Positions 1 through 7,087 of a stretch of DNA of 7,406 nt are shown one piece after another. The stretch is from Calditrichota bacterium. GTDB taxonomy: Bacteria > Zhuqueibacterota > Zhuqueibacteria > Zhuqueibacterales > Geothermadaptataceae. The translations under genes and the position numbers were made by a program. Location: positions 1-7,406 of the forward strand of contig QQUM01000519.1 of the NCBI GenBank assembly GCA_008501545.1, in the 5' to 3' direction. The notes below the pieces were generated by a model. The model saw only the letters and a program-made list of their open reading frames with translations, searched no databases and had not been told where the DNA came from. Within the stretch, counting starts at the first letter, position 1. Each line of letters starts with the position of its first letter.

Positions 1-1
1 C

Positions 2-2752
2 ATGACGAACTTCATCGCATACAATTTGCCTGATAACACACAAATCGAAACCCTGTCTGATCAATCAATTTTCATTCAGAACTCCGTTGACGAAGTAAAA
101 AACACCGCGATTATCGGTGGTGTGCTCGCCATAATGGTGCTGTTCATCTTCCTGCGAAATTTCAATGCAACCGTAATCATCGGAATCGCCATCCCCATCT
201 CAATTATTGCGACTTTCGCACCGATGAAAATTTTCGGCGTCTCACTGAATATCATGTCGCTTGGAGGACTGGCGCTTGGCATTGGGATGCTGGTGGACAA
301 CTCGATCGTTGTTCTTGAAAGCATCGCCCGCTGCCGTGATGAAGGCGATAAGTTGATAGCAGCAACGATCCGTGGTGTAAGCGAAGTAGGTGGTGCCGTA
401 TTCGCGTCCACTCTGACAACGATCGCTGTGTTTTTCCCGATCGTTTTTGTTGAGGGAGTCGCAGGACAAATTTTTGGTGATATGGCGCTGACTGTTGTGT
501 TCTCACTATTGGCTTCGCTGGCTGTCGCGCTCTTTCTTATTCCGATGCTTTCCTCCCGCGATATTAATGTATTTGCCTCAAAATCACAATTGAGCCAGGT
601 CTTAAAACGCAACATTTTGTACTTTAAATCAGAAGAGCGATATAATGATGTGCTCTCTCGCGGAGAGAAGTCTTCAAGACAGGAAAAAATACTGGCCGGT
701 CTCAAAAACCTGGCAATGACGCCGGTTTATTTACTTTTAAAAATTATTGAACTTATTGCGTCGCTTTTGTTTGTTTTTGTGAAAGCCATCATTCTCCTTG
801 TTCTCGTCCTTGTGGCGCCGATCATTTCCCTGTTTTTCGTATTTCGAAAGAGCGGTTTTTCAATAAGCACTTACATCAGTTCATTCACAAAGAATCCGGT
901 GTTTTGGAAGTTTCGATTCGTGGAACAAATCTGGGCATCCCTGCTGGTTTTTGAGAGTGTGCATGTTTTCTTTGAAAGCTTTGCTGAACGGCGCAAAAAA
1001 TATAAACAGGGATCAGTATGGCAGAAAATCTGGCAGGTTTTCATGATGGCATTACCAATTTTCGCCCTAATCAAATTTTTCATATTTTTTCTATTGGAAT
1101 CGATTGGCAAATTCCTGCACATCGTTTTCACATCTTTTGCAGTTGTGATCAAAGCGGTCATTATTCTGGCGAAACTCATTTTTACAGTGCCGGCAGTTCT
1201 CATCATCAGCCTGTTTAATGCCGGATATGGCATCCTGGAACGCGTTTATCCGGGCCTGCTAAAGAAATCACTGGATAACCGTCTTGCCGTCCTGGGTGGT
1301 GTTACAGTCGTATTTTTTATCTGTATTTTTCTTATTGGTCCACGCATCGGCAGCGAACTCATCCCGGAGGTGCATCAAGGCGAATTCAACCTGGAAGTGA
1401 CACTACCAGTCGGGACGCCCGTTGAGAAAACTGACCAGCGAATGATCGCTATCCAAAACTACATTAACGCGCAAGACGGTGTTGCCAAAGTCGCATCGGT
1501 CGCCGGTACCGACAAGACGGCAAACACCTCCAGCGAAGAGGGGGAACATACGGCTAAACTTACTGTGACGGTAACACGCGAGCGCTCGGTTATTGATACC
1601 GAGGAAGAATTAATTGCGGATTTGCGACAGGAGATGGCGGGCTTTTCCGGTCTCACCTGGAAGGTTTCACGTCCGGCGCTCTTCAGTTTCAAAACGCCGG
1701 TGGAAGTGCAAATTCACGGCTACAACCTGCAAAGGTTGCAAAGCCTTTCCCGTGAGCTCGAAGAAACGTTAAAAGATGTTCCCGGTTTGTTTGATATCCG
1801 TTCAAACATTCAGCGTGGAAACCCGGAAGTGCAAATAATTTACAACCGGGCCTTATTATCCAAGTATGACCTGAACATCCGCAATGTCGCATCGATCGTT
1901 CGAAACAAAATACGCGGCGATGTTGCAACAGAATTTAAAGAGCGCGACCGACGTATCGACGTGCTGGTGCAATTGCGCGAAGGTGATCGGGAGAGCATCG
2001 CCAACTTGCGCCGCATCATTGTCAATCCCGGTGATCCTCGCCCAATACCACTCGAAGCCGTTGCATCCATCCGTGTGAATGAGGGCCCATCGGAGATTCG
2101 TCGCGTCGATCAACAGCGTACGGCGATTATCAGCGCCAATGTTAGTGGCCGCGATTTACAGAGTGTAAGCCAGGATATTTACAGCATTCTGCAAAATACA
2201 CAAATGCCGCCGGATTTTTCCTTCGAACTTGCCGGACAGAACAAGGAGATGGCAACATCTCTGGGCAGCCTGCAACTGGCTTTGGGATTGGCCATTTTTC
2301 TGGTATACATCGTCATGGCATCGCAATTTGAATCACTTGTACACCCGCTGGTTATCATCTTCACCATTCCACTCGCCCTGGTTGGTGTTGTGCTGGGATT
2401 ATTCGCATTGAACATTCCCGTAAGCATCGTTGTCTTTCTTGGCGGTATCATGCTTGCTGGAATTGTGGTAAACAACGCCATTGTGCTCGTCGATTATATC
2501 AACCAGTTGCGCGAACGGGGCATGGATAAAGTAAAGGCGATTATTGAAGCCGGGAAAGCACGCTTGCGCCCGATTTTAATGACGACACTTACAACCGTAC
2601 TTGGTCTGCTTCCGATGGCTATTGGCCTCGGTGACGGTGCAGAAATTCGTACCCCGATGGCCATTACTGTAATTTTTGGACTCCTCGTTTCGACCGTCTT
2701 AACATTGGTCGTTATTCCGACAGTTTACAGCGTTGTCGACAGAAAAGAATAA
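2..2752 (+). CDS. RND-family efflux permease, 5'-truncated by window edge, with enlarged TM6-TM7 linker
   Basis: This is an inner-membrane proton-driven pump subunit of the RND superfamily (HAE1/AcrB-like) that would export compounds through an adaptor and an outer-membrane channel. The visible 916 residues begin just before TM2. Aligned by eye to the downstream permease, about 306 N-terminal residues are missing, so the first ATG (position 2) is an internal Met and the full protein would be about 1,220 aa. Approximate segments in visible numbering: TM2-TM6 at 35-183, TM7 at 428-446, second periplasmic porter half at 455-745, TM8-TM12 at 755-911. TM4 has GMLVDNS, with D99 matching AcrB D407 and Asn in place of D408. 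TM10 has VVNNAIV, with Asn at the AcrB K940 site. TM11 keeps R854 and T861 (AcrB R971 and T978). Residues 186-411 form an unusually long hydrophobic linker, described separately. The ORF ends in TAA without frameshift. RND permease identity is very secure; the substrate is unknown. Confidence 0.95.
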   Translation: MTNFIAYNLPDNTQIETLSDQSIFIQNSVDEVKNTAIIGGVLAIMVLFIFLRNFNATVIIGIAIPISIIATFAPMKIFGVSLNIMSLGGLALGIGMLVDNSIVVLESIARCRDEGDKLIAATIRGVSEVGGAVFASTLTTIAVFFPIVFVEGVAGQIFGDMALTVVFSLLASLAVALFLIPMLSSRDINVFASKSQLSQVLKRNILYFKSEERYNDVLSRGEKSSRQEKILAGLKNLAMTPVYLLLKIIELIASLLFVFVKAIILLVLVLVAPIISLFFVFRKSGFSISTYISSFTKNPVFWKFRFVEQIWASLLVFESVHVFFESFAERRKKYKQGSVWQKIWQVFMMALPIFALIKFFIFFLLESIGKFLHIVFTSFAVVIKAVIILAKLIFTVPAVLIISLFNAGYGILERVYPGLLKKSLDNRLAVLGGVTVVFFICIFLIGPRIGSELIPEVHQGEFNLEVTLPVGTPVEKTDQRMIAIQNYINAQDGVAKVASVAGTDKTANTSSEEGEHTAKLTVTVTRERSVIDTEEELIADLRQEMAGFSGLTWKVSRPALFSFKTPVEVQIHGYNLQRLQSLSRELEETLKDVPGLFDIRSNIQRGNPEVQIIYNRALLSKYDLNIRNVASIVRNKIRGDVATEFKERDRRIDVLVQLREGDRESIANLRRIIVNPGDPRPIPLEAVASIRVNEGPSEIRRVDQQRTAIISANVSGRDLQSVSQDIYSILQNTQMPPDFSFELAGQNKEMATSLGSLQLALGLAIFLVYIVMASQFESLVHPLVIIFTIPLALVGVVLGLFALNIPVSIVVFLGGIMLAGIVVNNAIVLVDYINQLRERGMDKVKAIIEAGKARLRPILMTTLTTVLGLLPMAIGLGDGAEIRTPMAITVIFGLLVSTVLTLVVIPTVYSVVDRKE
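557..1234 (+). other. Enlarged TM6-TM7 linker inside the first RND permease, with extra hydrophobic segments
   Basis: This stretch encodes visible residues 186-411 of the first permease. In AcrB-type pumps, and in the next gene, TM6 and TM7 are joined by only about 40-45 cytoplasmic residues. Here the linker is about 240. It starts with a charged stretch (186-240), then a strongly hydrophobic block (241-281) long enough for two short membrane helices, then a basic region (282-343, including RRKKYK at 330-335). A second hydrophobic block follows (344-405), before the normal approach to TM7. The basic stretches flank both blocks, which fits the positive-inside rule if each block is a membrane hairpin, so that TM7 keeps its normal direction. 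The reading frame is uninterrupted and flanking RND motifs are intact, so this looks like a real in-frame expansion. The segment count is judged by eye and its function is unknown. Confidence 0.75.
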
Positions 2753-2767
2753 GAATATATCGAAGAC

Positions 2768-2773
2768 AAGGAT
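2768..2773 (+). promoter_or_regulatory. Ribosome binding site of the second RND permease
   Basis: AAGGAT lies 6 nt upstream of the ATG at 2780, a good Shine-Dalgarno match at workable spacing. It supports this Met as the start and shows that the second permease is translated independently, although the upstream stop is only 27 nt away. Confidence 0.75.
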
Positions 2774-2779
2774 AATATT

Positions 2780-5700
2780 ATGGGTCGCGAATCAAACAGT
2801 TTTCTACCCCGTTTTTCGGTCAATCGTCCGATCACGGTGCTTATGGGTCTGACCGCTATGCTCGTTGTGGGATTTATCGCATTTACACAAATCCCCGTCG
2901 AGCTTTTTCCCGCCGGATTTACACCCAAATTTCTTGGTGTGTGGACACCCTATCCAAATGCAAATCCACAGGAAGTTGAAGAACAGATCGCAAAACCTCT
3001 TGAAGAACAAATTCGTACGATCAGCGGGATGCGGCGGGTGCAAACGAACAGTTTCACAAATGGTTGCTGGACGTTCATCGAGTTTGCCAAAGGCACAGAT
3101 ATGGACGTGGCGTATGCCCAGCTTCGCGACCGGGTCGACCGGGTGAAAGCAGAACTTCCCGATGATGTCGAGCGCCTTTACATACGTAAATGGTCAAACG
3201 ACGACGAGCCGATTATGTGGGTATCTTTCGCACAACAGCAACACGTTGAGGATGTCTACACACTGGCAGAAATGCAAATTCAGAAACCGTTGGAACGAAT
3301 TGACGGTGTTGCGAAGGTTGAAATCTGGGGTGCTGAGGAAAAATCCGTTCTCATCCACGTTAACCAAAATAAAGTAAAAGCCTATAAAATAAACCTGTAT
3401 CAGGTCATCCAGACATTGCGAAGTGATAATTTTGCCATATCGTCGGGACGCGTCGTGGAAGGCGGTCGTGATATATTTGTTCGCAGTATGGGTAAATTTG
3501 TCAATCTTGAGGAAATCCGCAATCTTCCTGTGAAAGGGACGAACATTTTGCTCAAGGACGTGGCAGAAGTCAAGTACGATGTTCCCGAGCGTACATGGCG
3601 CAACCGAATTGATGGACAGAGTGCAATTGGCATCGGTGTTTTTAAAGAGAGCACAGCCAATACGGTGGAATTGTGCCAAAGGGTTGAACAGAAATTCAAT
3701 GAGGAATTTGCCAACAACCCACTCCTCTCGGATTTTAAAATACAAATTTTGTTTAATCAGGGTGACTGGATTAACGAATCGGTAGAAAACCTTCAACGGA
3801 CAGCTCTCTGGGGTGGTATTTTTGCATTTCTCGTTCTCTTCTTCTTTTTGCGCCGGGTTCGCATGACCATCATTGTCAATGTAGCCATTCCACTTTCTCT
3901 CCTCGTCACACTCATTTTTATGTATTTCATCGGCTGGTCCCTGAATCTTATTACAATGATGGGCTTGATGATATCCATCGGGATGGTTGTCGACAACTCC
4001 ATTGTTGTAGTGGAAAACATTTATCGACGGCGCGCCGAGGGTATGAGCAATCGCGATGCTGCAATCGCTGGTACAAGCGAGGTTGGGCTTGCCATAACCA
4101 TGGCGACCCTGACAACCGTTGTGGTTTTCCTTCCGCTCATTCTCATGAACGGTGATGAGGACTTTACCTTCTTCATGTTGCGCATCGGCATGCCCGTCGT
4201 CATCGCGCTGCTTTCATCTCTCGTCGTTGCGATGATTTTTATCCCGTTGGGTGCCACAAAAATAACCAGCGCACGCGAGGTAAAAGAAGCAAAAATACTG
4301 GTATGGACAAATAAAATATACCGAAAAGCCCTGGGTTGGACGATGCGGCATCGTGTCGAATCCTTCATCTTGTTGCTGTTGACGATTTTTTCCATGCAGT
4401 TTGCCAGCCAAAACGCCAAGTATAACAATGATTCTCAGGGCAATATCAATGATATTCGTATTTTCTTCGATATGCCAAGCAATTACAGTCTCAAAGATGC
4501 AGAACGTGTTTTCGATGCACTCGAAGATTCCGTTCGGGTGAAACAAGAGCTGTACGGGATACGCACAATCAATTCTCGTTACCGCGCAAACTGGGGGCAA
4601 ATGCGAATTTTCCTCGTGCCACCACCGAAAAAGGACTGGTATGAAGTCGTTTACGACAACATCCTGAAGCAATTCGGCGTCCTGCCCGATGGCGTTATGG
4701 AACGGGATGCGGTTGTGGAAGATTTGAAAAAACGGTTCCCGGAATTTCCCGGTGTAGAAATGCGCACAAGCTGGCGACGATCCGATGGAGAAGATGCATC
4801 TGTCTCCATCATGCTTTACGGCGATGATACATCAACCCTCACCGAGCTCTCTAAAGAAGTCGAACGACGTCTCGGTTCGATTGATGAAATCGTGAGTGTA
4901 GAAACAGATCAGGAGCGGGGTAACGACGAGATTCATCTCTATCTCAAACGGGATCAATTGAAGAAATACGGTATTGGGCCAGATGTCATCTCCGGCACAA
5001 TCCAATATGCACTCCGGGGGTTGCCATTACCCAAGTACCACACACCGGACAAGGAAATCGATGTGCAAATTCAGGTACGGGAAGAAGACCGAAAAAATCT
5101 GTCGCAATTGAAAAACCTGACTTTCTTCACTGCGTCCGGCAAGGAAATCCCGCTTGATGCTGTGGCTTCTTTCCAAATCACCAAAGGCCTGGGTGAAATT
5201 CACCGTGAAAACGGCAAAACATACTTGCAGGTAAAAGCCAACACAACAGAAGATGATATGAAAAATATCTTCCGCAAAGTCGATCTTGCCATGGCCGGCT
5301 TTGAAATGCCCTATGGCTACAAGTGGAGCAAAGGCCGTAACTTTGATCGTATGAATGAAAGTAATGAATCAGTCATGTTCGCCATGTTTCTCGCGGTGAC
5401 CTTTGTTTTTATCATCATGGGCATTCTGTTTGAATCCTTTGTCCTCCCGCTTTCCGTCATCTTTTCCATGCCATTCGCTCTGGTTGGCGCCTTCTGGATG
5501 ATGTATATCACCCAAACACCAATCGATTTCATGAGCCAGATCGGCTTCGTGATTTTAGTGGGAATTGTGGTGAACAACGCCATCGTGCTTATCGATCTCA
5601 TCAACCGCTTGCGAAACGAAGGCTACAATCGTTTTGATGCCATCATCGAAGCAGGGCGTTTGCGATACCGGCCAATCTTGATGACAGCCTTCACCACAAT

Positions 5701-5920
5701 TGGCGGGCTCATTCCGATGGCTGTTGGCAACACCGCGATGATCGGCATTCCCTATGCTCCAATGGGCCGCACAATTATTGGAGGCTTGCTACTCTCAACA
5801 GTGGTTTCGTTGATAGCTGTACCGTGGGCGTACACCGTTTTTGATGATATGCGCAACTACTTCCGTCGATTGGCGACGATGTATTTGCAGAAATCGGAAA
5901 AAGCCATCCAGGAGGGTTAG
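2780..5920 (+). CDS. RND-family efflux permease, complete (1046 aa)
   Basis: This is a second inner-membrane RND pump subunit, of ordinary length for the family (AcrB is 1049 aa). Approximate layout: TM1 at 17-37; first periplasmic porter and docking half at 38-340, with the typical YPNANPQEVE (58-67) and GTDMDVA (105-111) motifs; TM2-TM6 at 343-489; a short linker; TM7 at 527-545; second periplasmic half at 550-860; TM8-TM12 at 866-1020. TM4 reads GMVVDNS, with D405 at the AcrB D407 site and Asn at the D408 site. TM10 has N932 where AcrB has K940. TM11 keeps R962 and T969 (AcrB R971 and T978). The start is supported by an AAGGAT site. It follows the first permease by 27 nt in the same direction, so the two are almost certainly co-transcribed, as in tandem-permease systems such as MdtBC. 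It is too diverged from the first to be a recent duplicate. The substrate cannot be read from the sequence. Confidence 0.96.
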   Translation: MGRESNSFLPRFSVNRPITVLMGLTAMLVVGFIAFTQIPVELFPAGFTPKFLGVWTPYPNANPQEVEEQIAKPLEEQIRTISGMRRVQTNSFTNGCWTFIEFAKGTDMDVAYAQLRDRVDRVKAELPDDVERLYIRKWSNDDEPIMWVSFAQQQHVEDVYTLAEMQIQKPLERIDGVAKVEIWGAEEKSVLIHVNQNKVKAYKINLYQVIQTLRSDNFAISSGRVVEGGRDIFVRSMGKFVNLEEIRNLPVKGTNILLKDVAEVKYDVPERTWRNRIDGQSAIGIGVFKESTANTVELCQRVEQKFNEEFANNPLLSDFKIQILFNQGDWINESVENLQRTALWGGIFAFLVLFFFLRRVRMTIIVNVAIPLSLLVTLIFMYFIGWSLNLITMMGLMISIGMVVDNSIVVVENIYRRRAEGMSNRDAAIAGTSEVGLAITMATLTTVVVFLPLILMNGDEDFTFFMLRIGMPVVIALLSSLVVAMIFIPLGATKITSAREVKEAKILVWTNKIYRKALGWTMRHRVESFILLLLTIFSMQFASQNAKYNNDSQGNINDIRIFFDMPSNYSLKDAERVFDALEDSVRVKQELYGIRTINSRYRANWGQMRIFLVPPPKKDWYEVVYDNILKQFGVLPDGVMERDAVVEDLKKRFPEFPGVEMRTSWRRSDGEDASVSIMLYGDDTSTLTELSKEVERRLGSIDEIVSVETDQERGNDEIHLYLKRDQLKKYGIGPDVISGTIQYALRGLPLPKYHTPDKEIDVQIQVREEDRKNLSQLKNLTFFTASGKEIPLDAVASFQITKGLGEIHRENGKTYLQVKANTTEDDMKNIFRKVDLAMAGFEMPYGYKWSKGRNFDRMNESNESVMFAMFLAVTFVFIIMGILFESFVLPLSVIFSMPFALVGAFWMMYITQTPIDFMSQIGFVILVGIVVNNAIVLIDLINRLRNEGYNRFDAIIEAGRLRYRPILMTAFTTIGGLIPMAVGNTAMIGIPYAPMGRTIIGGLLLSTVVSLIAVPWAYTVFDDMRNYFRRLATMYLQKSEKAIQEG

Positions 5921-5944
5921 CAGAGGATTTTGTCTCCTTAAGAA

Positions 5945-5978
5945 CATGCCGGTATTGCACAATACGCAAACCGGCATG
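5945..5978. terminator. Hairpin between convergent genes, possible bidirectional terminator
   Basis: Perfect 9-bp arms CATGCCGGT (5945-5953) and ACCGGCATG (5970-5978) are extended inward by TTGC (5955-5958) pairing with GCAA (5966-5969), with A5954 bulged and a 7-nt loop. It sits in the 85-nt gap between the stop of the second permease and the stop of the oppositely oriented DUF1028 gene, where a shared terminator is expected. Neither strand has a run of T directly after the stem, so it is not a classical intrinsic terminator. It could instead protect 3' ends or be a dispersed palindromic repeat. The rest of the gap shows nothing recognisable. Confidence 0.45.
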
Positions 5979-6005
5979 ACGGGAAACTATGCAAATCTGA
6001 AAAAA

Positions 6006-6992
6006 TCAATTCACTTTCTTCAACACTTCATCCACTGCTTGCTGTGATATTAAACCGGCAGCGGGCAGACGTTTCAGCAATTCCTTCCATCGATCTTCCT
6101 TAGCAAACACCTTTTTAAAAAGTGGCATCGCCTGGTCAATTTTATCGATCGAAGCCAAGGTTACAGCTGGCCAGAAAACCATTTCCAAATTATCGGGCGC
6201 CAGCTCCATTGCTTTGGTGTATGCCTGCATCGCTTCGGGAATTTTATTTTCTGTCATCAATTCGTCGCCGTGATTTGCATGCTGGTAGACACGGCTAACA
6301 TGTAATAATCGGCGCATCTCGACCAACGGTGTTTTATGATCTTCGATGCGTAAATCATGGATCCGGCTATTCCAGGGCGTGCCACTCGGTTCGCCATCGA
6401 CAACCAGCAGGGCGACTGATTGCTTGCCACGAATGTCGCCACCTTCGGCTTGTGCAGCTTCAAGGGCAATCATCAAACGCTCTGCCAAATCACCTTTTGC
6501 TTCGCTGTAGGCTCCGGCCATCGCGGCAGGTACCGTCGATTTTTCCATCATATTCGCCTGACAGGAAAATCCCGGCCCTGTAACATGATTCGCATACACG
6601 ATGCAATTGCTGCCTGTGTGCGCACTGACTTTCCCTGCGGCATCAACCATCGCAACCTGCCGCACATCGATGTGCTCATCCGCCTTGAGTAACGCACTTA
6701 ATGTCTGCTCAGCAGATTTACCGGCACGCATTAAATCCAAACCGAGCGGGCCATAAGAAGGATCAACAAAAGACTGGGTCGCAACAGCGCCAACACCGGC
6801 TTCCGCCCAACTCACAATACTGCCAACAGAAAACCAGTTCGATTGCACGGCAACGCCTAATTGCCCGGTCACTGAATCATGCGCAACAATTGAATAGGTC
6901 GCCACTGGACGTGATTTTTCACCGGCATAAGTTTGCGATACAAAAACCAGGAACAAGATCGACAAAAACAGGTGTGCTTTTGATAATTTCAT
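6006..6992 (-). CDS. Exported DUF1028 (Ntn-hydrolase-like) protein with C-terminal TPR region
   Basis: The 328-aa product starts with a signal peptide: basic residues near the start (K2, K5), a hydrophobic core at 7-19, and a likely signal peptidase I site after TYA (21-23). No lipobox cysteine is present, so a soluble periplasmic or secreted protein is expected. Residues 32-225 match DUF1028 by family-typical stretches: TYSIVAHD (32-39), TQSFVDPSYGPLGLDLM (72-88), HTGSNC (125-130), GPGFSCQANMM (139-149), GDLAERLM (167-174) and GGDIRGKQSVALLVVDG (184-200). The family is placed in the N-terminal-nucleophile hydrolase fold group; its substrate is unknown. Residues 240-268 form a good TPR (KIPEAMQAYTKAMELAPDN at its end), followed by a weaker second repeat to about 300, suggesting a protein-binding tail. 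The start is supported by GAGGA upstream. Two cysteines, C130 and C144, could form a disulfide outside the cytoplasm. There is no evident link to the efflux genes it faces. Confidence 0.9.
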   Translation of the reverse strand: MKLSKAHLFLSILFLVFVSQTYAGEKSRPVATYSIVAHDSVTGQLGVAVQSNWFSVGSIVSWAEAGVGAVATQSFVDPSYGPLGLDLMRAGKSAEQTLSALLKADEHIDVRQVAMVDAAGKVSAHTGSNCIVYANHVTGPGFSCQANMMEKSTVPAAMAGAYSEAKGDLAERLMIALEAAQAEGGDIRGKQSVALLVVDGEPSGTPWNSRIHDLRIEDHKTPLVEMRRLLHVSRVYQHANHGDELMTENKIPEAMQAYTKAMELAPDNLEMVFWPAVTLASIDKIDQAMPLFKKVFAKEDRWKELLKRLPAAGLISQQAVDEVLKKVN

Positions 6993-6996
6993 TTCA

Positions 6997-7001
6997 TCCT
7001 C
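6997..7001 (-). promoter_or_regulatory. Ribosome binding site of the DUF1028 gene
   Basis: On the minus strand GAGGA precedes the ATG (6992-6990) by 4 nt. The spacing is slightly short but acceptable. It supports this Met, which is also the one that gives a complete signal peptide. Confidence 0.6.
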
Positions 7002-7030
7002 AGGGTTTGATTAATTGGTCGTGACTTCGG

Positions 7031-7059
7031 ATTATAAACAGGTGAGATTCAAACAAGCG
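7031..7059 (-). promoter_or_regulatory. Putative promoter of the DUF1028 gene
   Basis: On the minus strand a perfect TATAAT (7036-7031) lies about 40 nt upstream of the ATG, which would give a short leader of roughly 30 nt. The -35 element is poor: TTGTTT (7056-7051) is only 14 nt away, and CGCTTG (7059-7054) sits at 17 nt but matches weakly. The location in the gap after the upstream gene's stop is sensible, and no T-rich terminator separates the two genes, so read-through transcription from the TrkA-like gene is also possible. If the organism uses a different -10/-35 consensus, the match may be chance. Confidence 0.4.
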
Positions 7060-7087
7060 TAATATCCGAAACTGTTCATATGCATAG

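Noticed and set aside
2..4. ATG at the very start of the window as the true start of the first permease
   Set aside because: The protein would begin just before TM2, lacking TM1 and the first periplasmic half that every complete RND permease has; the gene is cut by the window edge.
76..705. Long open frame on the minus strand (about 209 codons) opposite the first permease
   Set aside because: It lies opposite conserved TM2-TM6 coding sequence, has a low-complexity Ser/Thr/Ile-rich product typical of antisense shadows, and no convincing RBS.
3194..3796. Minus-strand open frame of about 200 codons inside the second permease
   Set aside because: It is antisense to conserved porter-domain sequence, its product has no family-like motif, and other shadow frames of similar size overlap it.
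5931..5938. AAGGAG on the minus strand in the convergent gap, resembling a ribosome binding site
   Set aside because: No plausible coding frame starts downstream on that strand; the sequence there is the 3' end of the second permease.
5999..6005. T-run (TTTTTT on the minus strand) just after the DUF1028 stop as an intrinsic terminator
   Set aside because: No GC-rich stem precedes it; the only strong hairpin lies downstream of the run, the wrong order for an intrinsic terminator.
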